From Bacteroidota bacterium (GTDB taxonomy: Bacteria; Bacteroidota; Bacteroidia; Chitinophagales; Saprospiraceae), in contig CAUJEY010000010.1 of assembly GCA_963169325.1 (NCBI GenBank), forward strand, positions 18,499 through 82,498: a stretch of DNA of 64,000 nt, written 5' to 3'. Below the pieces are notes generated by a model. The model did not search any database and had not been told where the DNA came from. It worked only from the letters and a program-made list of their open reading frames with translations. Below are positions 49,501 through 58,373 of this stretch, piece by piece; position 1 is the stretch's first letter, and each line of letters opens with the position of its first letter. The translations under genes and the position numbers were made by a program.

Positions 49501-51080
49501 GCGAAGTGTTGTTTGAAATAATTGGCTAAGTGTTGCGGCTTTTCCGACAGAATCGCCAGCGGCGTGTCGGCGCCCATGCTGCCTACGGGCTCGTCACCGG
49601 TTTCGGCCATCGGCCGGAGCACCACATTCAGGTCTTCGCGGGTATAGCCGAACAGGCGCTGCCGCTGTTGCAATATTTCAGGCGCCTGACTTTCTGTTGT
49701 TGGGCCGTCCGGCAAATCTTCCAGGCGCCAGGTTTTGCTGTCCAGCCAATCGCGGTAGGGAAACCGCCGGCAGATGGTTTCTTTTACTTCGGTATCGGCT
49801 ACGATGCGGTGTTGATCAAGGTCGGCAATCAGCATTTTCCCCGGTTGTAAACGGCCCTTGGCAATCACTTTTCGTTGTGCAACCGGCAGTGCACCGGCTT
49901 CCGAAGCGGCGATCAGTGTGCCGTCGTCGAGCAAACAATACCGCGCCGGGCGAAGGCCGTTGCGGTCGAGTAAGGCGCCTACCAGTGTCCCGTCGGTAAA
50001 ACAAATAGAAGCCGGGCCGTCCCAGGGTTCCATCAGCAGGGCATGGTATTGGTAGAAGGCGCGTTTGTAATCGTCCATAGTCTCATCGTGCTGCCAGGCT
50101 TCCGGTATCATCATCATCAGCGCATGCGGCAGCGAGCGACCCGCCAGGTGCAGGAATTCGAGGACATTGTCGAACACCGCGCTGTCCGACAAACCTTTGC
50201 CGCAGATCGGTTTCAGTTTTTCCAGTTCTTCCGGCGTAAAAAAGGCACTTTGCAGACGCGATTCGCGGGCTTCCCACCATTGTACATTACCCTGAATGGT
50301 ATTGATTTCGCCGTTGTGCGCGATATAGCGGAATGGCTGGGCCAGTTTCCATTTGGGAACGGTGTTCGTGGAAAAACGCGAATGGATCACCGCGACGGCC
50401 GAAGCAAAATCGGGGTGCTGCAGGTCGGGGAAATAATCGCGCACCTGCGTGGCGGTGAGTTGACCTTTGTATATCATCGTGGAACCGGAGAGGGACACGA
50501 TGTAAAAATCATCGGCAGCCTGCGGCAGGGCCCGGTAAATGTTGTGGTGGGCGAATTTGCGCAACACATACAGGCGCCGCTCCAGGGATTTGCGCTCCAT
50601 GGCCAGGCGGGGCCTGACGAAGACTTGTTCCATGCAGGGTTCGGTGGAGCGCGCCGAAGCACCAATCCGGCTGTTGTCGGTGGGCACCAAACGATACCCC
50701 AGCAGGTCGAAGCCCAGTTCGTCGATGTAATCGTCGAGCAACTGGCGGCAGGCCGCACGCAGCGCCGTATCGCGCGGGAAAAAGATCATTCCGCCGCCGT
50801 AAGCGCCTGGCACCGGCAAGTGTAAATCGCCACGAGCCGTTTGGCCGACTAAAAAATCATGTGGAATTTGCAGCAAAATGCCGGCGCCGTCGCCGGTGTT
50901 CTCTTCACAGCCGGTAGCGCCCCGGTGGTGCATATTGGCCAACATGGTCAGCGCATCTTCCACCAAACGGTGGCTCCGAATGCCATTCAGATTGGCGATA
51001 AAACCTGTTCCGCAGGCATCGGATTCGAGTTGGGGAACGTACAAGCCCTTTTGATCGGGTTCGGGGGATTCGTGAAGCAT
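46542..51080 (-). CDS. gltB: Glutamate synthase large subunit
   Basis: ESDACGTGFIANLNGIRSHRLVEDALTMLANMHHRGATGCEENTGDGAGILLQIPHDFL...; 1512 aa. Confidence 0.97.
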   Translation of the reverse strand: MLHESPEPDQKGLYVPQLESDACGTGFIANLNGIRSHRLVEDALTMLANMHHRGATGCEENTGDGAGILLQIPHDFLVGQTARGDLHLPVPGAYGGGMIFFPRDTALRAACRQLLDDYIDELGFDLLGYRLVPTDNSRIGASARSTEPCMEQVFVRPRLAMERKSLERRLYVLRKFAHHNIYRALPQAADDFYIVSLSGSTMIYKGQLTATQVRDYFPDLQHPDFASAVAVIHSRFSTNTVPKWKLAQPFRYIAHNGEINTIQGNVQWWEARESRLQSAFFTPEELEKLKPICGKGLSDSAVFDNVLEFLHLAGRSLPHALMMMIPEAWQHDETMDDYKRAFYQYHALLMEPWDGPASICFTDGTLVGALLDRNGLRPARYCLLDDGTLIAASEAGALPVAQRKVIAKGRLQPGKMLIADLDQHRIVADTEVKETICRRFPYRDWLDSKTWRLEDLPDGPTTESQAPEILQQRQRLFGYTREDLNVVLRPMAETGDEPVGSMGADTPLAILSEKPQHLANYFKQHFAQVTNPPIDPIRERAVMSLYSPLGGSKNPLDLYAEHPRCIHLESPVLLNNELAKLKNLEHPYFRPAQLDIVFPADAQKGRLRAALDHLCAEAEDQVRQGRHLLILSDRIADARQAPIPALLATGAVHQHLSRAGLRSHTAIVVETGDARETHHLATLLGYGANAVNPYLALESVAQLKQEAGAATSEKYVQQYRYACNKGLLKILSKMGVSAVQSYIGAQLFEALGIGEAVVKHCFAGTISRIGGLDFDDIATECLLWHRATFQTPLDMLPHGGLYQWQRDGEAHLFDPQTIHLLQHAVRTGSFSTYKKYAQRIDHQNQTVLTLRGLLTFRKGHPIPLEEVEPVGAILRRFSTGAMSFGSLSHEAHSNLAIAMNRIGAKSNSGEGGEDESRYDPLPNGDSARSAIKQVASGRFGVTSWYLVNADELQIKMAQGAKPGEGGQLPGHKVDPWIAHVRHATPGVGLISPPPHHDIYSIEDLAQLIFDLKSANPRARISVKLVSKAGVGIIAAGVAKARADTLLISGHDGGTGASPLSSIRHAGLPWELGLAETHQTLVRNGLRRRVVLQADGQVRTGRDLAVATLLGAEEWSIATAALVAEGCIMMRKCHLNTCPVGIATQDPVLRQRFSGKPEHVINFFTFLAEDLRHIMAELGFRTVTEMVGRVEMLRERSDLPAGKARRLDLSALLYKETTPVYYEPEKTADTRPSDHLLKNRLDYKIAELAAQSLRNASPYETALPIHNTDRAVGTILSSKISRQWRAAGLPDGCIRLHFRGSAGQSFGAFAAKGLELALEGEANDYFGKGLSGARLAVWPDRQARFKAWEQIVTGNVALFGATSGEAYICGQAGERFAVRNSGATAVVEGIGDHGCEYMTGGTVVVLGETGRNFAAGMTGGIAYMYDPEGRFPQRCNLAHIDLDPLSETDLEQVQRLIRQHFHFTGSARALEFLHDWAQHCAHFVKVIPVEYKKALANEAKPHAENALLEIHHL

Positions 51081-51518
51081 GGCACATACACATCTTGGCC
51101 TGTTGCGCAGCGCACAGGCCGGGTGACGAAATAAGCAGCAACAGTGGTGTGGTTAGGAAAAAAGACGACTCCCCGGGAGGAGGACGAATTTATAATCTGG
51201 AAAGAAGTGGTGTGGGCTTCCACTGCGCGCAAATTGCGCAGTCGATACGCAAAAATATTTTTTATTTCTGATAAACTAAAACATCCAGAATAAAAAACTT
51301 TTTAAATCAGATAGTCCAGTAGAAATGGCTATCTATGCAAGAAATTTCGAAACAGAATTAAATAAAACTTATTTGCCCTTTTTAGAAAAAATTCGTGCTT
51401 TAAAAAGGAGATTACACAAAATTTTCAATCGAAATCAACAATGATGCTGGGAAACATCAGTGAAAAAAAGCGAATGCCAAAGGGGATTTTTGACTCGACG
51501 TTGCCCGGAATAATTACT

Positions 51519-52487
51519 TCACTTCATCAATTTTCCCAGTTCTCTCCAGGTGATCAACTGGATACCTTCTTCCGCTAAGATTTTCTTACAGGTTGCACCG
51601 GCAAAAAAATCAAAATCGGCCTGTCGCCAGGCGGCGCCCCAGTCGGGGTGGTCGTAAGTCATGCCCTGCATTTCGGGGCCTTCGTATGCCAGGTGCATGA
51701 GCAATACACTAACGCCGGGCTGGAGTTCGCGGAGTGTGCGCTCGTAATAGGCCGACATACCACCTTTGTAGTCTTCGGGGCCGGCGGTCAGTACCCGGTC
51801 AACGACAACATCTTTTTCCGTCAGGGTCACGCCTGCGGCGGTCGGGAGTTGGGCGAGCATATCGCGGCCGAGCATTACGGGTATCCGATACTCCCGGCCG
51901 AGTTTGAGGTAAATTTGGAACAATTCCGGGAGTGTAAAGAACAAACAGCCCATGTGGCTGTCGAGGTGCGTGGGCTCGATACCCATTGCTTTTGCTTTTT
52001 CAATCTGGGCACGCAATTCCAGTTCCACTTCTTCGGGGCGGGCACGGGCAGCGAGTGTTGCGCAGCTTTCGTGAAAATAGCCAATACTATCTACGAGGCT
52101 GCTCACTGTACCCCGGGGTGCAGCAGGACCCCATTTATAGTTTTTCCATTCACTGGTAAGGGTCAGGTGCAGCCCCAGGTCGGCTGTAGAAAAATCGCGA
52201 AAAAAGAAGGCCACTTCAGGCAGCCAGGGACAGGGCACCATGATGCTGGCGGAATTGACTGCGCCGGTAACCAGGGCTTCGAAGCTAGCCTGATTTTCCG
52301 AATGCGACATTCCCAGGTCGTCGGCGTGCAGGATCAGCAATTTGGTACCGGCGGGATAGCCGAGGCGTTCGGCCAGGGAAGGGGAAGATTGTGCGTTGCC
52401 GGTGTTCAGATTTAACAGATAGCATACTGCGGTCAGCAAAAATTGGTGGAACAGCCGGTTCAGGAATAGCATGTTTTTTCGATTCAT
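51519..52487 (-). CDS. ChbG/YdjC-family carbohydrate deacetylase
   Basis: LLILHADDLGMSHSENQASFEALVTGAVNSASIMVPCPWL...THLDSHMG. Confidence 0.9.
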   Translation of the reverse strand: MNRKNMLFLNRLFHQFLLTAVCYLLNLNTGNAQSSPSLAERLGYPAGTKLLILHADDLGMSHSENQASFEALVTGAVNSASIMVPCPWLPEVAFFFRDFSTADLGLHLTLTSEWKNYKWGPAAPRGTVSSLVDSIGYFHESCATLAARARPEEVELELRAQIEKAKAMGIEPTHLDSHMGCLFFTLPELFQIYLKLGREYRIPVMLGRDMLAQLPTAAGVTLTEKDVVVDRVLTAGPEDYKGGMSAYYERTLRELQPGVSVLLMHLAYEGPEMQGMTYDHPDWGAAWRQADFDFFAGATCKKILAEEGIQLITWRELGKLMK

Positions 52488-52525
52488 CTTCCTTGTTTAT
52501 TACTTGAGTCAAAAGTAATCAACAA

Positions 52526-52561
52526 ACCAGAAACCTTCTAACCCTCCAACCAGAAACCCTC
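52526..52561. repeat. GAGGGTTTCTGGTTA-type repeat, copy at the glgP 3' end
   Basis: aaccagaaaccttctaaccctccaaccagaaaccctc. Confidence 0.8.
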
Positions 52562-55139
52562 AAAGCCAGCGCACCAACCCGAAATCCTGCCGGTGTGGCA
52601 ACAAGGGGTGTTTGGGAAACATCCGGAAGCCGTACTCGAACACGCCCGCTGTTTTTGGCGTGATGTCGCAGGAATAGGTAGCAAGAGCGCCTTTCTGGTG
52701 CTCCAGTTCCAGTTCGTTGGTGCCGATGAGTTCCAGTTCCGTTTCGGAAATACGACGGAAAAACACCACTTCCACGCCTACATCAGAGGAGCCGAGTTCG
52801 TGCAGTTGCAGGGTAACCGAAGCCTTGAAATTTTCGCCCAGCGGCAGCGAATGGTTGAAGGTGTCGGGCGCTTGCAGGTCGGTGAGTTCGATGGCATCCC
52901 AGGCACGGCGCAAGCGGTTTTTCCAATCGACCAGGCCGAACAAGGCTGTGAATTTGTTTTTCTTGAGTTTCTGGCTGCGATCCCAAAGTTTGCCGTAGTA
53001 ACGCTCCTGATAGTCGTCGAGCATCCGTTTCATCACGAATTCGGGCGCTATGCCTGCGATGGTGTTTTTGATATGGCTCAGCCAGCCCTCGCTACTGCCG
53101 CCGGTACCGTTTCCGAAATAGGTGGGAATAATATCGCTTTCGAGAATATTGTAGATCGTCTCGGCGTCAAGTTCGTTTTGCAGGTCAGGATCGGCGTAGG
53201 TGTCGTGTTCGGGCAGCGCCCAGCCTGCGCCGGGCCGGTAACCTTCGCACCACCATCCGTCGAGCACCGAGAAGTTCATCACGCCGTTCATCACAGCCTT
53301 CATACCGCTGGTACCGCTGGCTTCTTTGGGCCGGGTGGGGTTATTCAGCCAGATATCCACGCCTTGCACCAGTAGTTTGGCCATTTCCATACCGTAGTTT
53401 TCCAGGAAAATGACCTTGCCTTTGAAAAGCGGATTTTTTGTCGTGTTGTAAATCAAACGGATAAACTCCTGACCACCTTTATCGGCCGGGTGGGCCTTGC
53501 CGGCAAACAGGAACAACACGGGCCGGTCGGCGTTATTGACCATCTCTGCTAACCGTTTTTCGTTGGAAAACAGCAGTGTGGCGCGTTTGTAAGTGGCAAA
53601 ACGCCGGGCAAAGCCGATAACCAGGGCATTTTCACGGATCGCGTTGACAATCTCAAAAATGCTGCGCGGGTTCTCGCCGCGGCGGGTCAGGTCCTCGCGC
53701 AATTCAGCGCGCACCCAATCGAGCAGGCGTTTTTTAAGGGCCAGGCGGATTCCAGTTATCTTATCGGCCGGCACCTTTTGGATTTTTTCCCAGTATTTTT
53801 TGCTGGTCTGATCTTCCAAAAATCCTTTCCCGAAGGTTTCAGTGTACAACTCCAGCCACTCGCGGGCCACCCAAGTGGGAAAGTGTACCCCATTGGTGAC
53901 GTAGCCGACGTGCGATTCGGCGTAGTGGTAATCGGGATAAAGTTCGTTAAACATCTTCTGACTGACCTGACCGTGCAGTCGGCTCACCCCATTCACTTCC
54001 TGCGAAGTACGGAGTGCCAGATTGCTTACGGAGAATAACTCATTGGGGTTATTGGCATCAAGTCTGCCGAAAGCCAGTAATTCTTCCCAGGAGATATCGA
54101 GTGCAAAGGTGAACTCAAAGAGGTAGTCGCGCAGGAGTGCTTCAGAAAAAGCGTCGTGTCCGGCGGGCACGGGGGTATGCGTCGTGAACAGCTGCGTGGC
54201 GCGTACGATTTCGAGTGCGGCATCGTAGGGCAGGTGTTTGTTTTTCAGGTAATTGCGCAGGCGTTCAAGGCCCAGGAAGGCCGCGTGACCTTCGTTGAGG
54301 TGGTAGAGGTCGGGTTCGAGATTCATGGCTTTGATCGCTCGCGCCCCGCCGATACCGAGCAGGATTTCCTGGCGCAGGCGATTTTCATTGTCGCCGCCGT
54401 ACAGTTGGTGCGTGATGGAGCGATCCTCCCAGCGGTTGTCGTCGATGTCGGTATCCAGCAGGTACAACGGCACCCGGCCTACGCTGAGTTGCCATACCTT
54501 GGCCCACACGGTGCGTCCGGCAAAGTTGACATGGATTTTGATCCACTCGCCGCGTGCATCTCGCACCGGCGCAACAGGCAATTGTGTAAACTTGGCTGCT
54601 TCCAGTTGGTGGATTTGTTCGCCGTGCAGGGAAATGGCTTGTTGGAAATACCCGTAGCGGTACAAGAGTCCGACGGCAATAAGGTTGGTATTGCGGTCGC
54701 TGGCTTCCTTCAGGTAATCGCCGGCAAGTATGCCCAGTCCGCCGGAGTACAAGCGTACGCTTTGGTGCAGACCGTATTCCATACAGAAATAGGCGATCTG
54801 AGGTTGTGTTTTGGCCGGTGCTTTACCGATATAGTCTTCGAAATTGCGAAGTACCTGCTTCATCCGGGTCATAAACCCGGCATTATGGAGCAGTTCCTGC
54901 GCCTTTTCGATGCTGAGCTCGTCGAGCAGCGCCAGCGGGTTGTAATTAGCCGCTTCGAAACCCTTTGGGTCGATGGACCGGAACAGATCAATAGCATCGT
55001 GGTTCCAGGACCACCAGAGGTTGTGCGCGAGGGACAACAGCGGCGCAAGGCCTTCAGGTAGTTTGGGTTCTATAAAAATGCGCTTCAGTTTAGCGCCGTC
55101 TTGAGTCAGGTTGCCGACCATATGGTGGAGTTGAGTCAT
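52560..55139 (-). CDS. glgP: Alpha-glucan family phosphorylase (DUF3417 N-terminus)
   Basis: LAHNLWWSWNHDAIDLFRSIDP...AYFCMEYGLHQSVRLYSGGLGILAGDYLKEASD...NPTRPKEASGTSGMKAVMNGVMNFSVLDGWW. Confidence 0.95.
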   Translation of the reverse strand: MTQLHHMVGNLTQDGAKLKRIFIEPKLPEGLAPLLSLAHNLWWSWNHDAIDLFRSIDPKGFEAANYNPLALLDELSIEKAQELLHNAGFMTRMKQVLRNFEDYIGKAPAKTQPQIAYFCMEYGLHQSVRLYSGGLGILAGDYLKEASDRNTNLIAVGLLYRYGYFQQAISLHGEQIHQLEAAKFTQLPVAPVRDARGEWIKIHVNFAGRTVWAKVWQLSVGRVPLYLLDTDIDDNRWEDRSITHQLYGGDNENRLRQEILLGIGGARAIKAMNLEPDLYHLNEGHAAFLGLERLRNYLKNKHLPYDAALEIVRATQLFTTHTPVPAGHDAFSEALLRDYLFEFTFALDISWEELLAFGRLDANNPNELFSVSNLALRTSQEVNGVSRLHGQVSQKMFNELYPDYHYAESHVGYVTNGVHFPTWVAREWLELYTETFGKGFLEDQTSKKYWEKIQKVPADKITGIRLALKKRLLDWVRAELREDLTRRGENPRSIFEIVNAIRENALVIGFARRFATYKRATLLFSNEKRLAEMVNNADRPVLFLFAGKAHPADKGGQEFIRLIYNTTKNPLFKGKVIFLENYGMEMAKLLVQGVDIWLNNPTRPKEASGTSGMKAVMNGVMNFSVLDGWWCEGYRPGAGWALPEHDTYADPDLQNELDAETIYNILESDIIPTYFGNGTGGSSEGWLSHIKNTIAGIAPEFVMKRMLDDYQERYYGKLWDRSQKLKKNKFTALFGLVDWKNRLRRAWDAIELTDLQAPDTFNHSLPLGENFKASVTLQLHELGSSDVGVEVVFFRRISETELELIGTNELELEHQKGALATYSCDITPKTAGVFEYGFRMFPKHPLLPHRQDFGLVRWL

Positions 55140-55164
55140 GTAGTAGAGATTGATGGTTTAGGGG

Positions 55165-55200
55165 GTTAGAGGGTTTCTGGTTAGAGGGTTTCTGGTTAGA
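55165..55200. repeat. GAGGGTTTCTGGTTA-type repeat, copy upstream of glgP
   Basis: gttagagggtttctggttagagggtttctggttaga, two tandem ~15-bp units. Confidence 0.85.
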
Positions 55201-55409
55201 GAAGACCGCGTTATAAATCTATTATCCGATTTTATGCCGGGTGCAAAAATACGTCGATTTACGGAAGGTTCGTGTAAAATTAACAAAAAGGGAGCCGAAT
55301 TAGTGGCCGGGCATCGGCTTAGGTGGCCTTTTTTAAAGAAAATGAATAAGTTACGAGCGGGAAATCCGTTCTTTGTAAACAGAATTTTTTCCATCTGAAA
55401 TTCGGAATT

Positions 55410-56183
55410 ATGCAAAAAATGCTTGTCACCGGACTGCTGGCCTTGTTCTTATTCGCCTGTACGGACACACCCGCGCCCACTGCCAACACCACCAATACCC
55501 TTACCGATACGCTCTCCGCCGTGCCGCCGGCAAACAGCGGGCAACGCGCCGCCGTTGCCCCGCCACCGCCGCTGCAAACCCTGCGCGGTATGTACCAATC
55601 AGGTACGAATGGCGACGCCTTTTACGATTGCACTGCCGGCAAAACTTACCGTGTAAACGCCAAGCCACAGGTACTCGACTCATTATACTACCAGGCCTGC
55701 CAGCCGGCGCCATACGAGAACGAATCGGTGTATGCCGTGGTCCGTGGATATGTTACGCCCCGGGCAGATGCCTCCGGGACACCGGCTTCCATTGATGGCG
55801 AATTCAGCATCACCGGGATCGACACAATGACCGCCAAAAGTATGTTCAATACCTGCCGGCCATTCGATTTTTGGTGCATGGGCACCGAACCTTTTTGGGG
55901 ACTCCTTATTTCCGAACAGGAAGCCGGATTGTTTTTAAAAAATATCGGAGCCGACCAGGGCAAGGCGTTTGCCTGGGCGGCTCCAAAGGTCAAAGGAGAT
56001 AGCTGGACATACACGACAACCGACCCCGGCACAAAGGAAAAAGTAAACGTAGTGGTCCGAAAAACCGCTTGCAGCGACGGCATGTCGGACCGGCGGTACA
56101 ATTACGCGGTGGAAATCAGGATCGGGGAGCAAACGCTGCGAGGGTGTGCGATAAGGTATGGCGAGCGGGTTGTGCGGGAATAG
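55410..56183 (+). CDS. Hypothetical lipoprotein with C-terminal COG3650-like domain
   Basis: Lipobox LFLFACTD; FWCMGTEPFWGLLISEQEAGL...DGMSDRRYNYAVEIRIGEQTLRGCAI. Confidence 0.7.
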   Translation: MQKMLVTGLLALFLFACTDTPAPTANTTNTLTDTLSAVPPANSGQRAAVAPPPPLQTLRGMYQSGTNGDAFYDCTAGKTYRVNAKPQVLDSLYYQACQPAPYENESVYAVVRGYVTPRADASGTPASIDGEFSITGIDTMTAKSMFNTCRPFDFWCMGTEPFWGLLISEQEAGLFLKNIGADQGKAFAWAAPKVKGDSWTYTTTDPGTKEKVNVVVRKTACSDGMSDRRYNYAVEIRIGEQTLRGCAIRYGERVVRE

Positions 56184-56185
56184 AA

Positions 56186-57388
56186 CTATAAAATGGCCCT
56201 GTTCCCACGCAACTCCTGCCGGATATCCGGTTTCAGCCGGTCCGCCGCCTGCACCAGCATATCTTCATCCGGAGGAAACGGCGCCGGGCGGTTGCCGATA
56301 CAGCGACGCGAGGCTTCGCTCAGCGCCCGGGCATCGCCGCGGAAGGTGGCGGCGTAATGCTCGAACAGGATTTCGGTGCCGAGGTCGCGGGCATCCAGGC
56401 GGACATTGCGCGTGGCATCATATACCTCCAGCATGCCGGACAAACGCGCCGCTTTGGTTTGATACGCTTCCAGCACTATGGCGCGGATACGAATGTAGTG
56501 TGGCGTTTTGATGTCGTTGCCGGCAGTGTCTTTTTTTACGTTTCCGCGTTCGTCCAGGACATAATCCCAGCCATCCTGAATTTCTTTTTCATCGACGTAT
56601 TCCCGCTCATTGATCCGTTCCGGGCTGATATCCACCCGGCGAATGTTGAACACCACGCGGTAATCCACCGGTATACCTTGTTCGGGTTTGAAGTGAAAAA
56701 CCTTCCATTCGCTGTTTAAATCGTAGGTGCCCATGGCCATGACGCGATCCTGAAACTCCCGTGGCAACAATTGGTCGCTCTGGTTTTTTACTTCAAATAG
56801 AATATGTGTGGTGCCGAGTGTGCGGGCGTCCTGCATCATCCGGTCTTTATTTTTGTAGTTGCTAAAATACCGGCGTTCCAAATCCTGGAGGGTGGAATAA
56901 GCGTCCCGGGCAGCCAACCGGTCGCCACGATCTGCCTGGAGTAGCAGGTCTTCGGCGCGGTTGTACAGGTATTCGGCGGCTTTTTCGCGGCTTTCTGCTT
57001 CCAGTTTTTCAATGGAAACAAATTCAAAACGGGCGCGATAGCCGTCTTTTGACACCAAAGGCAGCAGCGGGGCGACGAGATTCTGGCGATCTTGTATTTT
57101 CCGGTGTATGTTATTGACTTTCTCCCAGTTTTCCGGGCGGTTCGCCGCGGCCAGATTTTCAGCAATACGCAGGTCGCGAGCCTGGGCTTTTTGGAACGCC
57201 AGTTCCAGCCCCTGTACGTATTCGGTTTTCTTTTTGGACTTACCACGCAGTTTTTGAACACAAAATTCGATGGCGCCGTCGTAGTCGCCGCTTTCGGTGA
57301 ATTTTTGGGCAGTACGGCAAGCGGTAAGCAAAAGGCCGAAGCAAAGGGCCATGAATAAGGGAGCGGAGAAGCGGATACGGGTAAGCAT
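56186..57388 (-). CDS. Hypothetical lipoprotein
   Basis: Lipobox LLTACRT; no family assigned. Confidence 0.65.
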   Translation of the reverse strand: MLTRIRFSAPLFMALCFGLLLTACRTAQKFTESGDYDGAIEFCVQKLRGKSKKKTEYVQGLELAFQKAQARDLRIAENLAAANRPENWEKVNNIHRKIQDRQNLVAPLLPLVSKDGYRARFEFVSIEKLEAESREKAAEYLYNRAEDLLLQADRGDRLAARDAYSTLQDLERRYFSNYKNKDRMMQDARTLGTTHILFEVKNQSDQLLPREFQDRVMAMGTYDLNSEWKVFHFKPEQGIPVDYRVVFNIRRVDISPERINEREYVDEKEIQDGWDYVLDERGNVKKDTAGNDIKTPHYIRIRAIVLEAYQTKAARLSGMLEVYDATRNVRLDARDLGTEILFEHYAATFRGDARALSEASRRCIGNRPAPFPPDEDMLVQAADRLKPDIRQELRGNRAIL

Positions 57389-57560
57389 GGTTTCCGTTAT
57401 TAGATTGTTATTTCAAATGAGACTGCAAGATGTTTCCCCGGGATGCAGCACAACTATTAAATGATGTTAGGGCTTTATGAAAATTTGTTAAAAAATAAAA
57501 CGGCTCGTAAATGACTGTAAATGAAGTGTAAACTTTCTTTGCATTTTAAATCAACACCTT

Positions 57561-58370
57561 ATGGAAAAGATTACTGAAAGCGCTTCGCCGTACCGGCACC
57601 TGGAAAAAATGACCGCGCGCGAACTGCTCACCCATATTAATGCGGAGGACAAAACGGTACCACTTGCCGTGGAACTGGCCATCCCGCAAATTGAAGCCCT
57701 GGTAGAAGCCATCGTGCCGAAGATGCGCGAAGGGGGGCGGCTGTTTTATATCGGCGCCGGCACCAGTGGCCGGTTGGGTATTCTGGATGCCTCCGAAATC
57801 CCGCCCACTTACGGCGCGCCACCGGACTGGGTGATCGGCCTCATCGCCGGCGGCGACCGGGCGATTCGAAAAGCCGTGGAAGGCGCCGAAGACAGCACTA
57901 CCCAGGCCTGGGCAGATTTGCAGGAATACCGGATCGATGCGCGAGATGTGATCATCGGTATTGCCGCATCGGGTACCACGCCTTATGTGGTGCATGGGCT
58001 GCGTACCTGCCGCGAACATGGCATCATCACAGGCTGCATCACCTGCAACCCAGGGGCGCCCGTACTGGCCGAGGCTGATTTTCCAGTACTGGTCGTCACC
58101 GGACCGGAATTTGTAACCGGAAGTACACGCATGAAAGCCGGTACGGCCCAGAAATTAGTCCTGAATATGATTTCCACCTCGGTGATGATCCAACTGGGCC
58201 GGGTGCAGGATAATAAAATGGTAGATATGCAACTAAGCAACGTAAAACTGGTGGACCGCGGCACGCAGATGGTCATGCAGGCCACGGGATTGGGATATGA
58301 GGCGGCGCAAGCGTTATTACTGGAAGGAGGGAGTGTAAGGGAGGCGGTGAGCGGGTATTTGAAAAAGTAA
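57561..58370 (+). CDS. murQ: N-acetylmuramic acid 6-phosphate etherase
   Basis: GGRLFYIGAGTSGRLGILDASEIPPTYG...VIGIAASGTTPYVVHGL...TGSTRMKAGTAQKLVLNMIST. Confidence 0.96.
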   Translation: MEKITESASPYRHLEKMTARELLTHINAEDKTVPLAVELAIPQIEALVEAIVPKMREGGRLFYIGAGTSGRLGILDASEIPPTYGAPPDWVIGLIAGGDRAIRKAVEGAEDSTTQAWADLQEYRIDARDVIIGIAASGTTPYVVHGLRTCREHGIITGCITCNPGAPVLAEADFPVLVVTGPEFVTGSTRMKAGTAQKLVLNMISTSVMIQLGRVQDNKMVDMQLSNVKLVDRGTQMVMQATGLGYEAAQALLLEGGSVREAVSGYLKK

Positions 58371-58373
58371 AAG

